Numbered from the stretch's first letter, positions 40,521-48,832 are shown. The stretch is DNA of 64,000 bases from Noviherbaspirillum galbum (GCF_010974945.1 NZ_JAAIVB010000038.1:24901-88900), one strand, 5' to 3'. The notes: a model not told the origin generated them from the sequence alone. Numbers and translations: made by a program.

Positions 40521-40550
40521 TTGCGGGCAACTCGTCCACCATCTTATGCT
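40521..40550 (+). promoter_or_regulatory. Candidate scoAB promoter
   Basis: TTGCGG (40521-40526), 18 bp, TATGCT (40545-40550), 71 bp before scoA, inside the region shared with the divergent PAS-LuxR regulator. Confidence 0.5.
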
Positions 40551-40621
40551 GGCGGGCATCATGAGGGCGCGGCTCGCGCGGTTTTCACTCGGTCATTTCA
40601 CCAAAAACAAAGAGGGTTGGC

Positions 40622-41320
40622 ATGAATAAAGTGTATCCCGATGCGGCCAGCGCGCTGGCTGACATTGTCAAGGACGGGCAAATCATCGCCGTCGGCGGCT
40701 TCGGCCTCTGCGGCATCCCCGAAGCGCTGATCGCCGCGCTGCGCGATTCCGGCGCGAAGAACCTGACGGCAATCTCCAACAACGCCGGCGTCGACGGTTT
40801 CGGCCTGGGCCAGTTGCTGACCACCCGCCAGATCAAGAAGATGATCGCTTCCTACGTCGGCGAGAACAAGGAATTCGAACGCCAGTACCTGGCGGGCGAA
40901 CTCGAGCTCGAGTTCACGCCCCAGGGCACGCTGGCGGAAAAGCTGCGCGCCGGCGGCGCCGGCATCCCGGCATTCTTCACCAAGACCGGCGTGGGCACCA
41001 TCGTCGCCGACGGCAAGGAAGTGCGCGAATTCGACGGCGAACAATACGTGATGGAGCGTTCGCTGGTGGCGGACGTGTCGCTGGTCAAGGCCTACATGGC
41101 CGACAAGGCGGGCAATCTGGTGTTCCGCAAGACCGCGCGCAACTTCAACCCGAACGTCGCCATGGCCGGCAAGGTCACCGTCGTGGAAGTCGAGAAGCTG
41201 GTCGAGACCGGCGAACTCGATCCGGACCAGGTTCACACCCCCGGCATCTTCGTGCACCGCATCGTGGTCAACGCGACGCCGGAAAAGCGCATCGAACAAC
41301 GCACGATCCGTGCACAGTAA
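40622..41320 (+). CDS. scoA: 3-oxoacid (succinyl-CoA:acetoacetate) CoA-transferase subunit A
   Basis: A 232-aa alpha subunit of the CoA transferase that activates acetoacetate with succinyl-CoA. The glycine-rich GGFGLCGIPEALIAALRDSG (residues about 23-42) and ELEFTPQGTLAEKLRAGGAG are signature segments. Paired with scoB 15 bp downstream. Role: use of ketone bodies or breakdown products of poly-3-hydroxybutyrate, which fits the bdhA gene 8 kb away. Confidence 0.94.
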   Translation: MNKVYPDAASALADIVKDGQIIAVGGFGLCGIPEALIAALRDSGAKNLTAISNNAGVDGFGLGQLLTTRQIKKMIASYVGENKEFERQYLAGELELEFTPQGTLAEKLRAGGAGIPAFFTKTGVGTIVADGKEVREFDGEQYVMERSLVADVSLVKAYMADKAGNLVFRKTARNFNPNVAMAGKVTVVEVEKLVETGELDPDQVHTPGIFVHRIVVNATPEKRIEQRTIRAQ

Positions 41321-41335
41321 CAGGGGAGAACGAAC

Positions 41336-41989
41336 ATGGCATGGACTCGTGATGAAATGGCCGCGCGCGCGGCGAAAGAACTGCAGGACGGTTTCTACGT
41401 CAACCTCGGCATCGGCCTGCCGACGCTGGTAGCCAACTACGTGCCGACCGACATCGAGGTTTGGCTGCAGTCGGAAAACGGCCTGCTGGGCATCGGCCCT
41501 TTCCCGACCGAAGATGCGGTCGACGCTGACCTGATCAATGCGGGCAAGCAGACGGTCACCTCGCTGAAGGGCTCTTCCTTCTTCTCGTCGGCCGACTCCT
41601 TCGCGATGATTCGCGGCGGCAAGATCAACATCGCCATCCTCGGCGCGATGCAGGTAAGCGAAACCGGCGACCTCGCGAACTGGATGATTCCCGGCAAGAT
41701 GGTCAAGGGCATGGGCGGCGCGATGGATCTCGTCGCCGGCGTGGGCCGCGTGGTCGTGCTGATGGAGCATGTGGCGAAGGCCAAGGACGGCTCCACCTCG
41801 CACAAGATCCTCAAGCAGTGCAACCTGCCGCTGACCGGCGTGGGCGTGGTCAACCGCATCATTACCGACCTGGCGGTGATCGACGTCACCCCGCAGGGCC
41901 TGAAGGTGGTCGAACTCGCTCCGGGCGTGACGAAGGATGAGCTGGTCGAGCAGACCGGTGCGCCGCTGGACGTCAGCGCCGTCGCCTGA
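41336..41989 (+). CDS. scoB: 3-oxoacid CoA-transferase subunit B
   Basis: A 217-aa beta subunit with the catalytic Glu in [15 protein letters not shown] (residues about 42-56). [15 protein letters not shown] and the C-terminal [20 protein letters not shown] are family segments. GGGGAGAAC ribosome site. Ends 8 bp before a perfect inverted repeat that may end the transcript. Confidence 0.94.
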   Translation: MAWTRDEMAARAAKELQDGFYVNLGIGLPTLVANYVPTDIEVWLQSENGLLGIGPFPTEDAVDADLINAGKQTVTSLKGSSFFSSADSFAMIRGGKINIAILGAMQVSETGDLANWMIPGKMVKGMGGAMDLVAGVGRVVVLMEHVAKAKDGSTSHKILKQCNLPLTGVGVVNRIITDLAVIDVTPQGLKVVELAPGVTKDELVEQTGAPLDVSAVA

Positions 41990-41997
41990 TTGTTTTT

Positions 41998-42077
41998 GTC
42001 ATTCCCGCGCAGTCGGGAATCCCATTGATCGCCACTCCGGGCAACCGAAATGGGATTCCCGACTGCGCGGGAATGAC
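41998..42077. repeat. Dispersed palindromic repeat, copy B: perfect 28-bp inverted pair
   Basis: 41998-42025 (starting GTCATTCCCGCGCAGTCGGG) is the exact reverse complement of 42050-42077, with 24 bp between. Each arm is itself a copy of the repeat seen at 39.8, 48.8 and 49.2 kb. Folded in RNA it is a 28-bp stem, sitting between the convergent scoB and FAD-oxidase genes. Confidence 0.85.
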
Positions 42078-42116
42078 AGTTGATGAGGCAGCGTGTCCGC
42101 GCAATTCCTCGTCCGT

Positions 42117-43733
42117 CTACCCCAGTATTCTCTCCGCCGCCCGTACTCCCCACCACGCGGCCTCCTCGAACACCGAATACCCCGACAGGTCGGCATGGGC
42201 GAACAACACCCTGCCATCCGTCTCCCGCAAAGCCTGCAACCCCCGGTTGGACAAGTACCCCGGCAACGGCGACGCCATCGCATGACCGCGTACCGTGATC
42301 GAAACCGCCTCGATGAAGCGCCTTAGCTGCCAGCCATAGACCTGCTGCAGGTCGCCCGCCACTTCCTCGAACAATTCTTCCGTCCCGCACTTGGCCAGCC
42401 AGTCGCGCACCTGTGCCGGGTCGCGCGCGGACAACGCGTGATAGGCCGAGAACACGGTTTTCGGCGGCATCGCGACCCGCAGGTCCTGGTGGGTCGATAC
42501 GACGTAGCCCAGCCCGCGTCCCTGGTACACGACGTTGTCCCAGGCCAGGGGCACGCCGGCGTCTTCTGGCGGAAAGCCATCCATCAGGAAATTCGCCACC
42601 GTCCAGGGAGCGTAGGAGGGCAGGTGATCGCGAGCATCGAAGCCGAATCGGCGCAGGTCGGCGATGCGCGAGGCGACGAACAGCGGCATGGCGGAAATCG
42701 CGCGATCCGCCCGGATGCGCAGCGCGCGGCGCGATGCGCCTTCCGCCTGCAGGCAGAGCACTTCCACGCCGCCGGCGGTTTCGTCGAGACGCATGGCCAT
42801 GCCGTCCATGAACGCGGCGGGATGGACTTGCAGGATGCGTTCCTTGAGGCCGCGCGCCAGGGCTTGCAGCCCATCGGGCCAGGTCAGCACCGCGCCGTCG
42901 GACGCGTTTTCCGCCTGGCCGCCGCGGCTCGCGAAATAATGCAGTCCCGCCCAGGCCGATATCTTGTCGTGCCGCGCGCCGTATTCGTCCCGGCAGACGT
43001 AGTCCAGGTACCAGTGCAGCGTCGCCGACCGGTAGCCTTGCTCCAGCAGCCAGGTGCGGAAGGTCTTGCCGTCGAGGGCCGTCCATGCCGGATCGCGCGA
43101 CGACAGCGCCACGGGAACCGCGAACAGCTTGCGGCCGTCATTGCCTCGGCGCGTCTTCAGGTCTTGCACGAGGTCGAGGAAATGCTTGTGTTCCTGCGCC
43201 TCCTCGGGCGACAGGCCTTGGCTGGGCATGAAACCGTCCTGCCAGGACCCGCGGAAGTACAGCCGTTCATCAGGCGCATGCACGATGCAGCGCTCGTCGA
43301 AATACGGCCGGGCCGTCTGGGCTCCGCGCAGGATCACGCCGAGGTCGGCGAGCATCTCTCGCACGTGGGACGATTCGAGCGAGGGCAGGGGCAGGTAGTG
43401 CGCGCCGCAGGGGTAGGGCAGGTCGCCGAAGCGTCCGCCCGCAGCGTTGCCCGAAAACTCGGGGCCGCTGAGGACGAGGAAATCCTTCCTCCCAGCGCGG
43501 GCCAGCTTCCATGCCGCCGACAGGGCCGCGATGCCGCTGCCGAGGATGACCGTGCCGGCGCGGACTTCCCCGGAGGGAGCGGGAATCGCGCCGGCGTCGC
43601 GCAGCATATGACCGGCTTCCATCCCGGGCCGGCTCACCTCGGGCACGACGCTGCGCCAGGGCAGGCGGCCGCAACCGGGCAGGCCGGCCAGCATGCCGGC
43701 GCCGCCAAGAACGAAGCCGCGCCGGGAGATCAT
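42117..43733 (-). CDS. Tat-exported FAD-dependent amine-oxidase-like lipoprotein
   Basis: A 538-aa flavoprotein. The N-terminus has a twin-arginine motif (ISRRGFVLGG) and ends the hydrophobic stretch with LPGC, a lipobox (Cys at residue 21), so it should be exported folded and lipid-anchored. The FAD Rossmann loop GSGIAALSAAWKLARAG lies at about residues 65-81, followed by an amine-oxidase-like body; GYSVFEEAAWWGVRAAERI near the end resembles the C-terminal FAD contact of this fold. ATG 43733 overlaps the stop of the aminopropyltransferase gene (ATGA). Polyamine or lipid-linked amine oxidation is inferred from this coupling. The ORF's 5' extension is only a shadow. Confidence 0.8.
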   Translation of the reverse strand: MISRRGFVLGGAGMLAGLPGCGRLPWRSVVPEVSRPGMEAGHMLRDAGAIPAPSGEVRAGTVILGSGIAALSAAWKLARAGRKDFLVLSGPEFSGNAAGGRFGDLPYPCGAHYLPLPSLESSHVREMLADLGVILRGAQTARPYFDERCIVHAPDERLYFRGSWQDGFMPSQGLSPEEAQEHKHFLDLVQDLKTRRGNDGRKLFAVPVALSSRDPAWTALDGKTFRTWLLEQGYRSATLHWYLDYVCRDEYGARHDKISAWAGLHYFASRGGQAENASDGAVLTWPDGLQALARGLKERILQVHPAAFMDGMAMRLDETAGGVEVLCLQAEGASRRALRIRADRAISAMPLFVASRIADLRRFGFDARDHLPSYAPWTVANFLMDGFPPEDAGVPLAWDNVVYQGRGLGYVVSTHQDLRVAMPPKTVFSAYHALSARDPAQVRDWLAKCGTEELFEEVAGDLQQVYGWQLRRFIEAVSITVRGHAMASPLPGYLSNRGLQALRETDGRVLFAHADLSGYSVFEEAAWWGVRAAERILG

Positions 43734-45244
43734 CGCAGGACCTGGTGCCAGTCTTCCTCGAAGTAATGCACGAGCGACTGGCTGTTGAGGCGGTTCGGTT
43801 CCACCGGCACCCGCTTCATGTCGGCGGGAAAGCTGAACATCAGCCGCGTCGAGTCGGCGTCGAGGAATCGCATCGGCAGCGAATAGCGTTCCGGCGGCGT
43901 GAACCGGTCGTGCTTCGCCGCGACCACGAAGCCCCACTCGCCGAAGGACGGCACGTAGGCATGGTAGGGCCAGGTGTGGAATCCAGCCTCGCGCAGGGTC
44001 GCGTCGATGCACCAGAACGCGCGCGGCGCGAAGAATGGCGAGGTCGACTGCACGACCAGGAAGCCGTTCTCGGAGAGATGCTTCGCCATCAGGCGATACA
44101 TCGGCACCGAATACAGCTTGCCGAGGCCGAAGTTGGAGGGATCGGGGAAGTCGGCGATGATGACGTCGAAGACGCCGTCGTTCTTTTCCAGCCAGCGCCC
44201 GGCGTCATCGTTGACGACGGTGACGCGGCGGTCCTTGAGCGAGCCGTGGTTGAGCTTCACCAGCGGTTCGGAATGGGAAAACAGCGTGGTCATCGCCGGA
44301 TCGAGATCGACCAGCGTGACATGCTCGACATGCTCGTGGCGCAGGATCTCGCGCACCGCCATGCCGTCGCCGCCGCCCAGCACCAGCACCGACTTCGCGA
44401 ACGCCGCCTTCTCCAGCGCCGGATGGACCAAGGCTTCGTGGTAACGATGCTCGTCGCGAGACGAGAACTGCAGGTTGCCGTTTATGTAGAGGCGCATGTC
44501 GTCCTTCCAGCGTGTGACCACGATGCGCTGGTAGGGCGTGGTGGTGGCATAGATGATCTCGTCGCCGAACAGGCCCTTCTCGGCCCATTGCGTCAGGCGG
44601 TCGGAGGTGAGCATGCCCAGGCCCAGCAGGCACATCACCATCGTCGCGAGGAAGACCCGCCGGCCGCTGTCGCGCACATCGTCGCGGAAGGTCAGGGCGG
44701 TCCAGAGCGCCACCCCGGCGTTGAGCATGCCGAACAGCAAGCCGGTACGCGACAGCCCGAGCTTCGGCGCCAGCACCAGGGGAAAAAGCAGGGACACCGC
44801 CAGCGCGCCGAGGTAATCGAAGGTGAGCACCCGGCTCACGAGTTCGCGGAACTCCGTGCGGCGGCCGTTCAGGACTCGCATCACCAGAGGGATTTCCATG
44901 CCCACGAGCATGCCGATCAGGAACACCAGCGCATAGAGCGCGGTGCGGAAGGGCGCCGACAGCCAGGCGAAGATCAGGAACAGGAAGGTTGCCGAGATGC
45001 CGCCGAGCAGGCCGACCAGCAGCTCGATGTCGATGAAGCGGGACAGCGTGTCCTCTTCCTTGACATACTTCGACAGGTGGGAGCCGACGCCCATCGCGAA
45101 CAGGTAGCAGCCGATGATGGAAGAGAACTGCAGCACCGAGTCGCCCAGCAGGTAGCTGGTCAGCGCGCCGGCGATGAGTTCGTAGGCCAGCCCGCACGAG
45201 GCGACGATGAAGACCGAGAGGATCAGGGTGCGGTCGAGGATCAT
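43730..45244 (-). CDS. Membrane-fused polyamine aminopropyltransferase (spermidine synthase-like)
   Basis: A 504-aa fusion. Residues about 1-215 hold roughly seven transmembrane helices (SVFIVASCGLAYELIAGALT onward). Residues about 225-480 are an aminopropyltransferase: YQRIVV, YHEALVHPAL, the dcSAM-binding VLVLGGGDGMAVREI, TLVDLDPAM and catalytic Asp region IADFPDPSN (soluble spermidine synthases have DSSDPxGP-like sequence here, so the acceptor may differ). It transfers aminopropyl from decarboxylated AdoMet to an amine. First gene of the minus unit, coupled to the FAD gene and divergent by 77 bp from the unit ending in speD, its likely substrate supplier. Confidence 0.88.
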   Translation of the reverse strand: MILDRTLILSVFIVASCGLAYELIAGALTSYLLGDSVLQFSSIIGCYLFAMGVGSHLSKYVKEEDTLSRFIDIELLVGLLGGISATFLFLIFAWLSAPFRTALYALVFLIGMLVGMEIPLVMRVLNGRRTEFRELVSRVLTFDYLGALAVSLLFPLVLAPKLGLSRTGLLFGMLNAGVALWTALTFRDDVRDSGRRVFLATMVMCLLGLGMLTSDRLTQWAEKGLFGDEIIYATTTPYQRIVVTRWKDDMRLYINGNLQFSSRDEHRYHEALVHPALEKAAFAKSVLVLGGGDGMAVREILRHEHVEHVTLVDLDPAMTTLFSHSEPLVKLNHGSLKDRRVTVVNDDAGRWLEKNDGVFDVIIADFPDPSNFGLGKLYSVPMYRLMAKHLSENGFLVVQSTSPFFAPRAFWCIDATLREAGFHTWPYHAYVPSFGEWGFVVAAKHDRFTPPERYSLPMRFLDADSTRLMFSFPADMKRVPVEPNRLNSQSLVHYFEEDWHQVLR

Positions 45245-45249
45245 ACGGG

Positions 45250-45278
45250 TTGTCGGATATCCCTTTGCTTGCTACGAT
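45250..45278 (+). promoter_or_regulatory. Promoter of the DUF350-SPFH-DUF4178-speD operon
   Basis: TTGTCG (45250-45255), 17 bp, TACGAT (45273-45278), only 6 bp from the divergent aminopropyltransferase start, so regulation of the two units is probably linked. Confidence 0.6.
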
Positions 45279-45321
45279 GGCATGTGGTCAAGCCGCTGCT
45301 CAACTCATCCGGAGGTTTCGT

Positions 45322-45708
45322 ATGTTACAGGCATATGCCTACGCCATGTACCTTCTGACGGGCTTCGTGCTTCTCGGGATCTTCTTCGCCCTCTACACCT
45401 GGGTCACCTCCTACGACGAGCTCAAGCTGATCCGCCAGGGCAACATGGCGGCGGCGATGTCGCTCGGCGGCGCGCTGATCGGCTTCTGCCTCACCCTGGC
45501 TTCCAGCATCCTGCACAACGGCACCTACCTCATGTTCCTCGCCTGGGCGGTGGGTGCGATGGTCGTCCAGGTCGTCTGCTACATCCTCATGGCCAAGAGC
45601 GTGCCCGACATGTGCAACGCGATCGAGGAGAACAACCTCGCGATGGGGTCACTGATGGCCGTGTCCTCGCTCACGATCGGCATCGTCAATGCCGCCTGCA
45701 TTTCCTGA
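45322..45708 (+). CDS. DUF350 (YjfL-like) membrane protein
   Basis: A 128-aa protein with four hydrophobic spans (YLLTGFVLLGIFFALYTWV, AMSLGGALIGFCLTLASSI, FLAWAVGAMVVQVVCYILM and SLMAVSSLTIGIVNAACIS). DUF350 is a two-span module, so this is a pair, as in YjfL. Function unknown; homologues recur in gene sets with SPFH and polyamine-type enzymes. Strong GGAGG ribosome site seven bases before ATG 45322. First gene of a five-gene operon. Confidence 0.85.
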   Translation: MLQAYAYAMYLLTGFVLLGIFFALYTWVTSYDELKLIRQGNMAAAMSLGGALIGFCLTLASSILHNGTYLMFLAWAVGAMVVQVVCYILMAKSVPDMCNAIEENNLAMGSLMAVSSLTIGIVNAACIS

Positions 45709-45738
45709 CCAACCCCGCTTTCCCTGAAAGGAAGAAAC

Positions 45739-46773
45739 ATGGGCCTGGGTTCATTCATCAAGAAGCAGTTCATCGACATCCTCCAGTGGAACGAGGACGA
45801 GGACGGCGTGCTGGCCTGGCGCTATCCGATGGCAGACTACGAAATCCAGTACGGCGGCAGCCTCACGGTGCGCGAGTCGCAGATGGCGGTCTTCGTCAAC
45901 GAAGGAGCGATCGCCGACGTCTTCGGCCCGGGCATGTACAAGCTAACGACGCAGACCCTGCCGGTCCTGACCTACCTGAAGAACTGGGACAAGCTGTTCG
46001 AGTCGCCCTTCAAGTCGGACGTGGTGTTCTTCAGCACCCGCCTCCAGCTCGGCCGCAAGTGGGGCACGCCGCAGCCCATCACCATCCGCGACAAGGACTT
46101 CGGCATGGTGCGCCTGCGCGCCTTCGGCATGTACTCCTACAAGGTGGCCGATCCGCGCAAGTTCTATACCGAGATCAGCGGTACGCGCGCCTCCTACACC
46201 CGCGACGAACTCGAACAGCAGCTGCGCAACATGGTGATCTCCACCATGACCTCGGCGCTCGGCGGCTCGTCCATTCCCTTCCTCGACATGGCCGCCAACC
46301 AGGGCCTGATGGCGGACCAGATCAAGCTGGCGCTGGCGCCGGTGTTCGAGCGCTACGGCGTCGCGCTCGACAACTTCGTGGTCGAGAACGTCTCCCTGCC
46401 GGAAGAACTGCAGAAGGCGCTCGACACCCGGATTTCCATGGGCATGGTCGGCGACATGGCGAAGTACACCCAGTACCAGGTGGCGAGCTCGGTGCCGCTG
46501 GCGGCGCAAAACGAAGGCGGCCTGGCCGGCGTGGGCGCGGGACTGTCCGCCGGCGTGGTCATGGGACAGACCATGGCCGACGCCATGAAGGCGGCGCAGG
46601 CGCCCGCCGCGCCTGCGGCCCCTGCGGCCGCTGCAACAGCCGCTCCGGCGCAGCCCGCGGAAGACCCGTCGGCGCGCCTGGGCCAGCTCAAGGGCATGCT
46701 CGACAAGGGTTTGATTTCCCAGGGCGACTACGACAGCGCCAAGGCGGAAATCCTCAAGAAGCTGATCGGCTGA
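45739..46773 (+). CDS. SPFH/Band-7 domain 'virion core' family protein with SHOCT tail
   Basis: A 344-aa soluble protein. Residues about 30-240 form an SPFH-like (flotillin/YdjI) domain: WRYPMADYEIQYGGSLTVRE, MAVFVNEGAIADVFGPGMYK, DNFVVENVSLPEELQKALD. An Ala/Pro-rich linker (about 280-305) leads to a C-terminal SHOCT helical hairpin (RLGQLKGMLDKGLISQGDYD). No transmembrane helix. SPFH proteins scaffold membrane microdomains, so it may cluster the DUF350 protein and membrane enzyme. AAAGGAAG ribosome site. Confidence 0.87.
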   Translation: MGLGSFIKKQFIDILQWNEDEDGVLAWRYPMADYEIQYGGSLTVRESQMAVFVNEGAIADVFGPGMYKLTTQTLPVLTYLKNWDKLFESPFKSDVVFFSTRLQLGRKWGTPQPITIRDKDFGMVRLRAFGMYSYKVADPRKFYTEISGTRASYTRDELEQQLRNMVISTMTSALGGSSIPFLDMAANQGLMADQIKLALAPVFERYGVALDNFVVENVSLPEELQKALDTRISMGMVGDMAKYTQYQVASSVPLAAQNEGGLAGVGAGLSAGVVMGQTMADAMKAAQAPAAPAAPAAAATAAPAQPAEDPSARLGQLKGMLDKGLISQGDYDSAKAEILKKLIG

Positions 46774-46815
46774 CCGCGATGAAGCAATGACGCACTGACC
46801 CCACGGCCACCACGC

Positions 46816-48285
46816 ATGCAAACCGTCTCCTGCCCGAACTGCGGCGCGCAAGTCAGTTTCCGCTCCGCCGCTTCGGTCATGGCGGTGTGCGAGTATTGCC
46901 AGAGCACCCTGCTCAAGGATGCCGATTCCGTTCGCAATATCGGCAAGGTGGCCGAGGCGCTCGAAGACTATTCGCCGATCCAGATCACCACCTCTGGCTC
47001 CTACGAGAACCGGGCGTTCTCGGTGGTCGGCCGCATCCAGCTGCGCTACGACGCGGGATACTGGAACGAATGGTACGTGCTGTTCGACGACGGCAGCGAT
47101 GGCTGGCTGTCCGACGCCTCGGGCCAGTACGTCATGACCGTGCCTGCCCAGGATCCGTCGCCGCCCGCCTTCGACAGCCTGCATCCCGGCCAGGCCCACC
47201 AGCATGGCGGCGATACCTGGTTCGTATCGGACATCCGCACCGCCCGCTGCATCAGCTGGAACGGCGAACTCCCGTTCCGGGTCGGCCGCGGCTGGGAAGC
47301 GAAGGTGGCCGACCTTCGTTGCGGCCATCGTTTCCTCACGCTCGATTACTCCGATGGCGACGTGCCGGCCGCCTATCTCGGCAAGGCCGTCACCCTGGAG
47401 GGCCTGCGCTGCCAGCTGCTGCGCGACAAGGACGCCATCGCGCAGAGCGCCGGCCATTTCCGCGGCCAGACCGCGGCGCTGGATTGCCCGAGCTGCGGCA
47501 GCGGCATCGCCTACAAGGCCGGCATGGCCTTCCACGTGGTGTGCCCGGCCTGCCATGCCGAGGTCGACTGTTCCACCGACAAGGCGCTGGTGCTGAAGAA
47601 GGCGGAAGAACTCGAACGCGTCACCACCACGCTGGCGCTCGGCGACAAGGGACGGATCGACGGGCAGGACTACGACCTCATCGGACTCCTGCAATGCGAT
47701 TCCGGCGAGGAGGGCGACCCTGGCTGGACCGAGTACCTGCTGCACCACCCCGAGCGCGGCTTTCTCTGGCTGGTGGAAAGCGACCAGGGCTGGGACCGGG
47801 TCGACGTGCTCAATGAATGGCCGGCCGCGCGCGGAGACAGCGAGGTGGCGGTGGACGGCGTCACCTATCGGCGCGGCGAACGCTACGACTCCATCGTGCG
47901 CTACGCCGCCGGCGCCTTCAACTGGCGCGTCTCGGTCGACGACCGCACCCACCTGCGCGAATTCACCAGCGGCGAGCGCAAGGTCACGGCCGAAAGCAAT
48001 CCCAACGAAGTCGTCTGGACGAAAAGCGCGCGCATTCCTGCCAGGCAGGTCGGCGAATGGTTCAAGAAAAAGGACCTTGCCGCCACGCCCGAGCCGGCCG
48101 CTTCCGTCCCGGGGCCCAGGCTGGGATTCCGCCCTGCCTTTCTCTTCAGCCTGCTGCTGCTCTTGCTCAACCTGCCGATCTCCATCGGCAGCGGCTCGCG
48201 CGGCTTGCGCCTGATCCTGATCGCCGCGCTGCTGCTCTGGATCCCGGTGTTCGTGATCCGCCATTTCACGAAAGAGCGTGAATGA
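46816..48285 (+). CDS. DUF4178 protein with two zinc ribbons and a C-terminal membrane anchor
   Basis: A 489-aa protein. First zinc ribbon: Cys6, Cys9, Cys25, Cys28 (SCPNCG ... CEYC). A DUF4178 domain follows (about 50-200: YENRAFSVVGRIQLRYDAGY, WNEWYVLFDDGSDGWLSDAS). A second zinc ribbon is LDCPSCGSGIAY ... VVCPACHAEVDC (about 218-250), then a second DUF4178 (about 270-405) and a C-terminal pair of hydrophobic segments (about 440-485). DUF4178 has no known activity. Its stop overlaps the next start (ATGA). Confidence 0.83.
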   Translation: MQTVSCPNCGAQVSFRSAASVMAVCEYCQSTLLKDADSVRNIGKVAEALEDYSPIQITTSGSYENRAFSVVGRIQLRYDAGYWNEWYVLFDDGSDGWLSDASGQYVMTVPAQDPSPPAFDSLHPGQAHQHGGDTWFVSDIRTARCISWNGELPFRVGRGWEAKVADLRCGHRFLTLDYSDGDVPAAYLGKAVTLEGLRCQLLRDKDAIAQSAGHFRGQTAALDCPSCGSGIAYKAGMAFHVVCPACHAEVDCSTDKALVLKKAEELERVTTTLALGDKGRIDGQDYDLIGLLQCDSGEEGDPGWTEYLLHHPERGFLWLVESDQGWDRVDVLNEWPAARGDSEVAVDGVTYRRGERYDSIVRYAAGAFNWRVSVDDRTHLREFTSGERKVTAESNPNEVVWTKSARIPARQVGEWFKKKDLAATPEPAASVPGPRLGFRPAFLFSLLLLLLNLPISIGSGSRGLRLILIAALLLWIPVFVIRHFTKERE

Positions 48286-48452
48286 TCAAGTTCGCCTACA
48301 TCCTCTATGGTGCGATCGTGGTGCTGCTCACCACGTGCACCAACCTCAGCTACTTGACCTCGCAGCCGGGATCGTCCAGCAACTGGGGCACGCGCAGCGG
48401 GTCGCCCAGCTATGGCGGTGGCGGCGGTAGCTATTCGGGAGGGCACAAGTGA
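48282..48452 (+). CDS. 56-aa Gly/Ser-rich small membrane or lipoprotein in the polyamine cluster
   Basis: MIKFAYILYGAIVVLLTTCT opens with a hydrophobic segment ending in LLTTC, a weak lipobox, followed by a Ser/Gly-rich tail (SPSYGGGGGSYSGGHK). Translation is coupled at both ends: ATGA overlap with DUF4178 and GTGA overlap with speD, which argues that it is real despite its size. No family recognised with certainty. It may be a small lipoprotein or a single-span peptide of the complex. Confidence 0.65.
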   Translation: MIKFAYILYGAIVVLLTTCTNLSYLTSQPGSSSNWGTRSGSPSYGGGGGSYSGGHK

Positions 48453-48832
48453 GCAAGCAAGGAGATGCGCTCGGGCGGCATGTGCTGGCCGACCTGCATG
48501 ACGCGCCGTCAGAGGTGCTCGGTGATCCCGTGGCGATCGAAAACGCGCTGCTGCGCGCCGCTCATGCAGCGGGCGCCACGCCGCTCTTTTCGCGCTTTCA
48601 TCATTTCGGGCCGGGGCAGGGCGTGACCGGCGTGCTGCTGCTGCAGGAGTCGCATATCAGCATTCATACCTGGCCGGAACATGGATTCGCGGCGCTCGAT
48701 GCGTTCATGTGCGGGGGTTGCCGGCCGCGAGATGCGGTCGAGATCGTGGTGTCGGCGCTTGGCGCGCGGCGGGTGGAGTTGAGGGAAGAGCGGCGGGGGG
48801 AGGGTGTGCTCGACCTACTCAGGCATTTCTGA
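48449..48832 (+). CDS. speD: S-adenosylmethionine decarboxylase proenzyme, short bacterial class
   Basis: A 127-aa class 1b-type AdoMet decarboxylase, giving decarboxylated AdoMet, the aminopropyl donor. The self-cleavage site is intact: LQESHISIHTWPEHGFAALD, where the Ser after Glu becomes the pyruvoyl group, and the catalytic Cys is in DAFMCGGC. GTG start within the preceding stop (GTGA). Being last in this operon and opposite the membrane aminopropyltransferase, it probably feeds that enzyme rather than bulk spermidine synthesis; a second housekeeping copy elsewhere cannot be excluded. Confidence 0.92.
   Translation: MSKQGDALGRHVLADLHDAPSEVLGDPVAIENALLRAAHAAGATPLFSRFHHFGPGQGVTGVLLLQESHISIHTWPEHGFAALDAFMCGGCRPRDAVEIVVSALGARRVELREERRGEGVLDLLRHF

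Noticed and set aside
43734..44012. 93-residue N-terminal extension of the FAD oxidase
   Set aside because: It lies inside the aminopropyltransferase gene in another frame and is Arg-rich junk; the Tat signal at ATG 43733 marks the true start.
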